From the NCBI RefSeq assembly GCF_031119625.1, contig NZ_JAVHZV010000004.1, positions 42,896 to 106,895 of the forward strand: 64,000 bases of DNA, read 5' to 3'. Shown piece after piece: positions 56,670 through 64,000 of this stretch. The stretch's first letter is position 1. Each line of letters opens with the position of its first letter. The translations under genes and the position numbers were made by a program. The DNA comes from Pseudomonas sp. G34. Its GTDB lineage: Bacteria > Pseudomonadota > Gammaproteobacteria > Pseudomonadales > Pseudomonadaceae. The notes beneath the pieces are model-generated. The model saw only the letters and a program-made list of their open reading frames with translations, was not told where the DNA came from and did no database searches.

Positions 56670-57449
56670 CTAAGGCGTGAGCTTCTTCAGCGGGTAGATA
56701 TCGTAGCGGCTGGACTTGCCCTCCAGCGCATAGCCCGGCTTGGCGCCCTCGATGAGCGGCGCCTTGCGCGGGCGCTTGACCACCACGCGGTGGCTGGCCA
56801 GTTTGAGGGCAGCGGCGAGCAATGCCGGTGCATCCAGGTCATCGCCGACGAAGGGCCGGAACAGGCGCATCTCCTTCTTCACCAGGGCGCTCTTGTCGCG
56901 ATGGGGAAACATCGGGTCGAGGTAGATCACCTGGGGCGCTTCGTCCTGCCAGGCACCCATCAGCTCGATGGCGTTGCCCTGCAGCAGGCGCATGCGCGCA
57001 ACGATACTCGCAACTTCCGCGTCGCTGGCCGCGCGCTGCAGGCCATCTTCGAGCAGCGCGCCGATCAGTGGCTGACGCTCGATCAGGTCGACGTGGCAGC
57101 CCAGGCTGGCCAGCACGAAGGCATCGCGACCGAGGCCGGCGGTGGCATCCAGCACCTGCGGGCGAATGCCCTGGGCAATGCCCACCGCCTTGGCGATCAT
57201 CTGCCCCGCTCCGCCGCCGAACTGGCGACGATGGGCCACCGCCCCCTCGACGAAATCCACGCGCACCGGCCCTGGTGCCTGGGGGCCCAGTTCGACCAGT
57301 TGCAGACCGGCCTCACCCAGCTGCAGCGCATAGCCCGCCTCACCGTCCATGGGCAGACCGAGGCGCTGCGCCCATTGTTGGGCAGCGGTTTGCAGGTGCG
57401 GCGCCAGGGCCTCCATGCGAATGCGCACGTCGGGCTGTATTTCAGTCAT
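56670..57449 (-). CDS. rsmJ: 16S rRNA (guanine1516-N2)-methyltransferase
   Basis: A 259-residue SAM-dependent methyltransferase. Marks: [20 protein letters not shown] (SAM-binding), [20 protein letters not shown] (the DPMFP catalytic motif of the RsmJ family) and [13 protein letters not shown]. It modifies G1516 of 16S rRNA. Single gene; its start follows a weak ribosome-binding site. Confidence 0.93.
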   Translation of the reverse strand: MTEIQPDVRIRMEALAPHLQTAAQQWAQRLGLPMDGEAGYALQLGEAGLQLVELGPQAPGPVRVDFVEGAVAHRRQFGGGAGQMIAKAVGIAQGIRPQVLDATAGLGRDAFVLASLGCHVDLIERQPLIGALLEDGLQRAASDAEVASIVARMRLLQGNAIELMGAWQDEAPQVIYLDPMFPHRDKSALVKKEMRLFRPFVGDDLDAPALLAAALKLASHRVVVKRPRKAPLIEGAKPGYALEGKSSRYDIYPLKKLTP

Positions 57450-57560
57450 TGCGGGTCGTCCATCGATTGGGTCGGCAAACTTTAATCGGCCGGTGGCTCA
57501 ACTCGGGCCGGCAACAGCCGATACCCCGGGAAGCGATAGTTTGCCAGAGCCAGCCGCCCG

Positions 57561-57974
57561 ATGTTCGAGGTCATCTCCCATATTCCCGGTGACACCCGGG
57601 TCGCCGCCCAGAAAGCCGGCACGCCATCGAGCGCCAGCGCGGCGCTTTACGACCAGATTCTGCGCAGCGTATTGCGCGACATGGAAAGCGCCCTGACGCC
57701 ACCCGCGCCGCCGCCCCCGACCACGCCGGCAGACGAAGCGCCCATGCACGGCATGCGCACCCTGGAAGACGTGATGATGCAGCGCCAGTTCGTCTGCGCG
57801 CTGAATGACGTCGATGCTGCCATGCCCCTCGAGGAGCTGGTGCTGCAGCAACAACTGCTGGCGCCGACCGGCAGTGCCGAGAACGCGGCGAGCAACCCGT
57901 TGCTGCAAGAGTCGCTGGCCCCCTGGGAGCTGTTGATGGGCCGCCTGACCCTGCAGCAACGCATGCAGGGCTGA
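57561..57974 (+). CDS. Hypothetical protein
   Basis: A 137-residue acidic, Ala/Pro/Leu-rich protein, divergent from rsmJ, with a proline run (TPPAPPPPTTP) in the middle and helical ends. No domain is recognised, and the ribosome-binding site is weak. Codon third positions are GC-rich in this frame, as in real genes here, but a frame on the minus strand is also open. Moderate support only. Confidence 0.5.
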   Translation: MFEVISHIPGDTRVAAQKAGTPSSASAALYDQILRSVLRDMESALTPPAPPPPTTPADEAPMHGMRTLEDVMMQRQFVCALNDVDAAMPLEELVLQQQLLAPTGSAENAASNPLLQESLAPWELLMGRLTLQQRMQG

Positions 57975-57976
57975 GT

Positions 57977-58666
57977 TCAGCGGCACATGCGAAAGCCGCC
58001 CATATCCAGATGAAAGTGATCGCGGTGCGCCGCGTTGTAGTCCGGCCCCAGGGTGGTATTGAAACTGGAGCAGGCCGCCTCCTGCACCTGGCGCAGAAAC
58101 AGCGACTTGTCATCCTCGCCCGGCCAGTCCCGCAGCACGCTGATGCGCCGGCCATCGGCCAGACGAAAACCGACGATATCCAGGGCATTGGCCGAGGCAT
58201 GCTGGCTGCGCCGCTGACTGCCGGCGATGGTCCGGCAGGCGAAACTGCCGACGTGATCGACCTGCACCACGCGCTGGCCGAAGCGCTGCTCGGCCGCCGG
58301 CTGCAGGCCATGGCGCTCGAACAGTGCGAAGGCCGCGGCCACCGGGCAGGTGGCGATGAAGCTGCTGCTCAGGCGCACGTCGCTGCCCTGCACCCGTACC
58401 GTGTTGGTCAAGGGGCAATCGGCGGCAGGCGTGCTGTCGGGCAGCGCAACGTAGCGCAGCGCCGAGGTATCCAGCACCGTTCGGCACAGTTCAGGGTCGC
58501 CCTGCAGACGGCGCAGCTTGTAGGCGGTCAGCCAGCTGGGCGTATCGCGCAGGTCGAGCGACGCCCAGGGGTTCCAGCGCGGCGGCACGTCGATCCACTG
58601 GCGATACAGCGCCAGCGGGCCACCGACCACCACGAAGATCAACAGCGCGATCAGGAACTGCCGCAC
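57977..58666 (-). CDS. Extensin-like family protein
   Basis: A 229-residue protein with an N-terminal membrane anchor (FLIALLIFVVVGGPLAL) and an extensin-like C-terminal domain: SQHASANALDIVGFRL and AHRDHFHLDMGGFRMCR, a zinc-binding His/Asp pattern like that of D-Ala-D-Ala carboxypeptidases. A cell-wall or polysaccharide role is likely. It starts with GTG at 58666, one base after the stop of the upstream gene, so they are probably co-transcribed. Confidence 0.82.
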   Translation of the reverse strand: MRQFLIALLIFVVVGGPLALYRQWIDVPPRWNPWASLDLRDTPSWLTAYKLRRLQGDPELCRTVLDTSALRYVALPDSTPAADCPLTNTVRVQGSDVRLSSSFIATCPVAAAFALFERHGLQPAAEQRFGQRVVQVDHVGSFACRTIAGSQRRSQHASANALDIVGFRLADGRRISVLRDWPGEDDKSLFLRQVQEAACSSFNTTLGPDYNAAHRDHFHLDMGGFRMCR

Positions 58667-58667
58667 G

Positions 58668-59498
58668 CTAGCCCTTGAACAGGTCGTTGATGGTATCGAA
58701 CGGCAGCGCCTGCCGGGCGCCGCTCAGGTCGCCGCGCTCGGCCAGCCCGGTGGCCGCCTGCAGGAAGGCGCCATAGGCAACCCGTGCCAGGTTGGAGCCC
58801 AGGCTCACGCGCTTGACGCCAAGCTGCGCCAGCTCGTCCAGCGACAGGGTCAGGCTCGGCGAGCCGACCAGCACGTTGACCGGCTTGGGCGCCACGGCCT
58901 CGACCACCGCCTGGATCTGCTCGCGGGTGGTCAGCCCTGGCGCATAGAGCACGTCGGCGCCGGCTTCGGCATAGGCCACCAGCCGGCGGATGGTGTCGTC
59001 CAGGTCGGGGCGGCCATGCAGGAAGTTTTCCGCCCGCGCGGTCAGGGTGAAGGCAATGTCCAGTTCCCGGGCGGCCGCTACCGCAGCGCCAATGCGCGCT
59101 ACCGCGAGGTCGAAGGGGTAAATGGGCTCGTCCGCGCGGCCAGTGGCATCTTCGATGGAGCCGCCGACCAGGCCGATCTGCGCCGCCAGCCGCACGGTAG
59201 CCGCGCAATCCTCGGGGGTATCGCCGTAGCCATTTTCCAGGTCGGCGACCACTGGCAGCGCCGTCGCTTCGACGATTGCCCGGGCATTGGCCAGCGCCTC
59301 GTCGCGGCTCACCGCGCCTTCGGCATCGCGGCGGCCGAGCGAAAAGGCCAACCCGGCGCTGGTGGTGGCCAGGGCATGGAACCCAAGCGCCGCGAGCATC
59401 TTCGCCGACCCGGCGTCCCAGGGGTTGGGCAGCACCAGCAACTCGGCCTGCTGGTGCAAGGCTCGAAGGCGTTCGCCACGCTCACGGTAAATGGACAT
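58668..59498 (-). CDS. Isocitrate lyase/PEP mutase family protein
   Basis: A 276-residue TIM-barrel protein: LVLPNPWDAGSAKMLAALGF, VVADLENGYGDTPED, GSIEDATG and LTARAENFLHG. These match the PEP mutase/isocitrate lyase superfamily, whose members cut or rearrange C-C or P-C bonds in keto acids with Mg2+. It lacks the KKCGH of true isocitrate lyases. The exact reaction is unknown. Confidence 0.85.
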   Translation of the reverse strand: MSIYRERGERLRALHQQAELLVLPNPWDAGSAKMLAALGFHALATTSAGLAFSLGRRDAEGAVSRDEALANARAIVEATALPVVADLENGYGDTPEDCAATVRLAAQIGLVGGSIEDATGRADEPIYPFDLAVARIGAAVAAARELDIAFTLTARAENFLHGRPDLDDTIRRLVAYAEAGADVLYAPGLTTREQIQAVVEAVAPKPVNVLVGSPSLTLSLDELAQLGVKRVSLGSNLARVAYGAFLQAATGLAERGDLSGARQALPFDTINDLFKG

Positions 59499-59588
59499 CT
59501 GCTGCCTCCCCTGCGTCGAATGTTCGCTCAGGGTATCGGAGTTCGCAGCACGGGTAGAAATTCACTGTTCCTGCAGCATGTCAGCCAG

Positions 59589-59807
59589 TCAGCGCATGCC
59601 CTGGGACAGGCCCATGACCAGCAGCAACAGGTTCTGGTTGGCCTGCACCGAGGCGGGCGTCAGTGGTTTGAGCGCGGGGCTCAGGCAGTAGCTGCGACCG
59701 TTGCTGCTGATGACGCCGGGCCCCGGCTCGTACCAGGAGGCCGCCGCCAGTGCCGAGACGCTCAGCGCCGCAACGAGAAACAAACCTCTGACCAAACCTA
59801 AGCTCAT
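59589..59807 (-). CDS. Small exported hypothetical protein
   Basis: A 72-residue protein starting MSLGLVRGLFLVAALSVSAL, a good signal peptide ending about LAAA, then a short mature part of ~48 residues with a single Cys. GAGGT lies at the right distance upstream. Function unknown. Confidence 0.65.
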   Translation of the reverse strand: MSLGLVRGLFLVAALSVSALAAASWYEPGPGVISSNGRSYCLSPALKPLTPASVQANQNLLLLVMGLSQGMR

Positions 59808-60003
59808 GATCGCAACCTCTTGATAGTGCTGCCAGCGCGTTCGCTAACACTAGATCACGATTACTCGAAACAGATTGCAACAAGACGAACGGTCAAAACC
59901 CTTTGCACCGCCAGCTGTCGCGCTGCCGGCACTGGCCGCCCGCAGCCCGCCAACCAGAGCCGCGGCGAACATTCGGGTCCTGGATAATCCAGCGCCAATA
60001 AAA

Positions 60004-60027
60004 AACCCCGCGCCAAGGCGCGGGGTT
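60004..60027 (-). terminator. Intrinsic terminator of groSL
   Basis: An 11-bp perfect stem with a 2-nt loop, followed on the minus strand by a T run (AAAAA at 59999-60005 on the plus strand). It lies about 27 nt beyond the groL stop. Confidence 0.93.
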
Positions 60028-60053
60028 CTGGTAAAGCTCAGGTGCCGGGTGGC

Positions 60054-61706
<1,653 letters not shown>

Positions 61707-61742
61707 TCAATTCTTGACGATTAAACGGAAATTCGCGGGCGA

Positions 61743-62036
61743 TCAGGCTTCGACGACGGCGAGGATTTCGTTCTCGCTCATCACCAGCAGGTCTTCGCCG
61801 TCGACCTTGACGGTGTTGCTGCCGGAGTAAGGGCCGAATACCACCTTGTCACCGACCTTGACGGCCAGAGCGCGGACTTCACCGCTGTCCAGAACACGGC
61901 CAGTACCCACGGCAACGATTTCGCCCTGATTCGGCTTCTCGGCAGCCGAGCCCGGCAGCACGATACCGCCAGCGGTTTTGGTTTCTTCTTCGCTGCGACG
62001 GATCACGACGCGGTCATGCAAAGGACGAAGCTTCAT
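61743..62036 (-). CDS. groS: Co-chaperonin GroES
   Basis: A 97-residue lid subunit: [20 protein letters not shown] then [11 protein letters not shown] with the mobile loop, and [20 protein letters not shown]. The start follows GGGAGAGATCGACA. First gene of the heat-shock operon. Confidence 0.98.
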   Translation of the reverse strand: MKLRPLHDRVVIRRSEEETKTAGGIVLPGSAAEKPNQGEIVAVGTGRVLDSGEVRALAVKVGDKVVFGPYSGSNTVKVDGEDLLVMSENEILAVVEA

Positions 62037-62167
62037 TGTCGATCTCTCCCAATAGTTGTTGACATCAAACCGGTGCGCTCACCGGCAGGATCATGGCGCT
62101 GCGCAATACACGTAACGCCGAAATTTGTTTCAGCGCCTGGACGCTGAAAAACCTTGCGGTGACCGCT

Positions 62168-62195
62168 ACATAAGGTCGATGAACAACAATTCAAG
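62168..62195 (-). promoter_or_regulatory. Heat-shock (sigma-32) promoter of groSL
   Basis: On the minus strand CTTGAA (62195-62190) and CCTTATGT (62175-62168) are separated by 14 bp, close to the sigma-32 consensus CTTGAA / CCCCATnT. No CIRCE repeat was seen, so sigma-32 control is the likely regulation. Confidence 0.7.
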
Positions 62196-62252
62196 GGCGA
62201 GGCGGTAAATTTTTTACGATGCAGGTTCAGCAAATCGACCCGCCTGAAAATG

Positions 62253-62288
62253 CACAGCCCCGGCCAGATGGCTCTGGCCGGGGCTGTG
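62253..62288 (-). terminator. Terminator of fxsA
   Basis: A perfect 16-bp stem with a TGGC loop, 17 nt past the fxsA stop; on the minus strand it is followed by GCATTTTC, a short T run. Confidence 0.85.
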
Positions 62289-62305
62289 TGCGACTGGCTA
62301 GGCCA

Positions 62306-62764
62306 TCACTCGCGGCGCTCGTACTCACCTTCCAGCACGTTCGGCTTGTGCGCCCCGGGCTGGCCATTGCGGGCGGCCAGGTCATCGGCGAAGGCCCGTT
62401 GCCGCGCGGCCTGTTCGGCAGCGCGCTGGCGCACGCGCTCGACCAGCCAGCGTCGGGTAAACGGCAGCAGGCAGAGAATACCGATGGCGTCGCTGATGAA
62501 ACCCGGCAGCAGCAGCAGGCCACCGCCGACCGCCATCATCAGCCCCTGCAGCACTTCCTGATCCGGCATTTCGCCGCGCGCCAGGCGCTCGCGGGCACGC
62601 CAGGCGGTGGTGATACCGGCAATGCGCAGCATCAGGCCACCGAAGATCGAGGAGAGGATCACCAGGGCAATGGTCGGCAGCACACCGATGGCGCTGCCCA
62701 CCGAGATCAGCACCGCCAATTCGAGGATCGGGAACAGCAGGAACAACAACATGAAAATGCGCAT
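62306..62764 (-). CDS. fxsA: FxsA family membrane protein
   Basis: A 152-residue inner-membrane protein with three or four hydrophobic segments (MRIFMLLFLLFPILELAVLI; LPTIALVILSSIFGGLMLRI; GLLLLPGFISDAIGILCLLP) and a charged cytoplasmic tail. FxsA limits phage exclusion by the F factor in E. coli and commonly sits next to groESL, as here. Ribosome-binding site AAGGAAACC. Confidence 0.9.
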   Translation of the reverse strand: MRIFMLLFLLFPILELAVLISVGSAIGVLPTIALVILSSIFGGLMLRIAGITTAWRARERLARGEMPDQEVLQGLMMAVGGGLLLLPGFISDAIGILCLLPFTRRWLVERVRQRAAEQAARQRAFADDLAARNGQPGAHKPNVLEGEYERRE

Positions 62765-63098
62765 CGCGGTTTCCTTGACGGAAGAACACCTTCCAGTAGG
62801 AGAGAAATATGGGGTGTTGCGCTTAATTCAAGCTGAAGCTTGGACTTCAGCCAGGCAGCAGGCGTTCCACGCGAGACGCCACGGGGCTCCATGGCTATGT
62901 GGCAGGGCTGTTACAAGATATTGGAAAGCCGCCGGCAGCGCCCGCTCGATCCGCAATCCAGCGCTGGTGCCCTGCCCTCACCGCGCTCTATGCTGCTGCC
63001 TGTACGCAACCGCACCGACCTCGCTTTAGAAGAGCTTGAGCATCACGGCTCGGCAGCTGTCGGCATATTCCGTTCGACTCTCAATCAAGGGAAGTGGC
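62765..63098. other. Intergenic region without gene
   Basis: The divergent gap between fxsA and the SDR gene. One small inverted repeat, GCTGAAG/CTTCAGC at 62832-62851 with a 6-nt spacer, could be a regulator site. Nothing else is recognised. Confidence 0.5.
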
Positions 63099-63857
63099 AT
63101 GCAACTCCAAGACAAAGTCATCATCATCACCGGCGGCGGCCAGGGGCTCGGTCGTGCCATGGCCGAGTACCTCGCCGAACGCCGGGTGCGCCTGGCGCTG
63201 GTCGATCTGAATCAGGAAAAGCTCGATGACACCGCAGCGGCCTGCCGGGCGCTGGGCGTGCAGGCGCGCACCTACCTGTGCAACGTGGCCAGCGAGGAGC
63301 AGGTCACCCAGACCATCGCGCAGATCGCCGAGGATTTCGGCTCGATCAACGGGCTGGTCAACAATGCCGGCATCCTGCGCGACGGCCTGACCATCAAGGT
63401 CAAGGACGGCGAAATGAGCAAGATGAGCCTGGCGCAGTGGCAGTCGGTGATCGACGTCAACCTGACCGGCGTGTTCCTGTGCACCCGCGAGGTAGCGGCG
63501 AAGATGATCGAGCTGCAGAACGAGGGGGCGATCATCAATATTTCCTCGGTGTCGCGGGCCGGCAACATCGGCCAGGCCAACTACTCGGCCGCCAAGGCGG
63601 CGGTGGCGGCCGATACCGTGGTCTGGGCCCGCGAGCTGGCGCGTTATGGCATCCGTGTGGCCGGGGTGGCACCGGGCTTCATCGAGACCGAGATGGTTGC
63701 CAGCATGAAGCCCGAGGCGCTACAACGCATGACCGAGGTGATTCCGCTCAAGCGTCTCGGCAAACCCGAGGAGATCGCCCACGCCATCGCCTTTCTGCTG
63801 GAGAACGAGTACTTCACCGGGCGCATTCTCGAACTGGATGGCGGCGTACGCTTGTAG
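63099..63857 (+). CDS. SDR family oxidoreductase (FabG-like 3-oxoacyl reductase)
   Basis: A 252-residue NAD(P)-dependent short-chain dehydrogenase: [20 protein letters not shown] (cofactor loop), NNAGILRDG, the catalytic Ser in [21 protein letters not shown] with Y and K of YxxxK, and a C-terminal [12 protein letters not shown]. The start at 63099 (MQLQDKVII) follows AAGGGAAG; an upstream ATG at 63036 adds unconserved residues. The substrate is probably a 3-ketoacyl thioester but is not certain. The last 143 bp of the window show no gene. Confidence 0.88.
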   Translation: MQLQDKVIIITGGGQGLGRAMAEYLAERRVRLALVDLNQEKLDDTAAACRALGVQARTYLCNVASEEQVTQTIAQIAEDFGSINGLVNNAGILRDGLTIKVKDGEMSKMSLAQWQSVIDVNLTGVFLCTREVAAKMIELQNEGAIINISSVSRAGNIGQANYSAAKAAVAADTVVWARELARYGIRVAGVAPGFIETEMVASMKPEALQRMTEVIPLKRLGKPEEIAHAIAFLLENEYFTGRILELDGGVRL

Positions 63858-64000
63858 CACGCCGGCGATAAAAAGATTCTTCGCATTTTCGCGGGGAGGA
63901 TAGGCTTGACGCCGGACTGGCAATAAAGCGTTAGTTGCCGATGGCTTGGCGCTCGCCATTGGTTCGTCGCCTGGACTATGGGTTTCGCCCCTTACGGGCG

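Noticed and set aside
57498..57986. 162-codon minus-strand frame opposite the small hypothetical gene
   Set aside because: It runs across the neighbouring spacer and is rich in Gln, Gly and Arg; the plus-strand frame is the better of two weak candidates.
62037..62305. CIRCE operator upstream of groS
   Set aside because: No TTAGCACTC/GAGTGCTAA inverted repeat is present; a sigma-32-type promoter is.

Overview
The window is a 64 kb piece of a high-GC gammaproteobacterial chromosome, most probably Pseudomonas in the broad sense. The evidence is a set of core genes typical of that group (plsB, groS-groL, fxsA, rsmJ, a DUF4197 gene), GC-rich codon use throughout, and REP-like repeats that end in CCACCCTACG. 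No rRNA, tRNA, CRISPR array, phage or transposase gene was seen. All calls come from reading the sequence; no database was searched.

Layout. 1-4.6 kb: the start of a NIT-domain chemoreceptor, a GFA-family protein, an AEC transporter, a CitMHS transporter and TerC. 4.7-8.9 kb (minus): a LuxR-type regulator followed by an outer-membrane barrel, an MFS transporter and a histone-deacetylase-like amidohydrolase. 9.3-12.4 kb: a Na/Pi-cotransporter-like protein overlapping an M16 metallopeptidase. 12.2-14.3 kb: a rearranged segment in which the M16/dehydratase junction is present twice, flanking a lower-GC orphan gene and two gene relics. 14.2-29.5 kb: a large accessory catabolic cluster with an enolase-superfamily (rhamnonate-dehydratase-like) enzyme, two COG3618-type amidohydrolases/lactonases, a PdxA-like dehydrogenase, a beta-propeller, a TRAP transporter with two binding proteins, an MFS anion symporter, a divergent TctCBA transporter and a LysR regulator. 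29.6-34.1 kb: plsB, a peptidoglycan-binding lipoprotein and a DUF4197 protein. 34.4-39.3 kb: an RND efflux pump with adaptor and divergent TetR regulator. 39.4-50.8 kb: a GFA protein and the histidine-utilisation (hut) operon. 50.8-56.3 kb: LysR, an EamA exporter and a three-subunit molybdenum aldehyde oxidoreductase. 56.5-64 kb: housekeeping and small genes (rsmJ, an extensin-like protein, a PEP-mutase-family protein, groSL, fxsA, an SDR).

The most interesting reading is in the hut operon. It encodes the enzymes from histidine to glutamate (hutH2, hutU, hutI and an arginase-family hutG) and the repressor HutC, with two HutC-type operators upstream. It also carries a BCCT (quaternary-ammonium) transporter whose gene overlaps a second hutH-like gene. 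That second protein lacks exactly the Ala-Ser-Gly triplet that forms the MIO cofactor of ammonia lyases, and also the usual active-site Tyr of the Tyr-x-x-Arg motif. A BCCT carrier paired with an MIO-less lyase suggests import of a histidine betaine (hercynine) and elimination of trimethylamine to give urocanate. This is inference.

The second point of interest is the 14-29 kb sugar-acid-type cluster. Two of its control regions each contain a pair of inverted GATAAC-N5-GNNATS elements, which may tie the scattered operons into one regulon.
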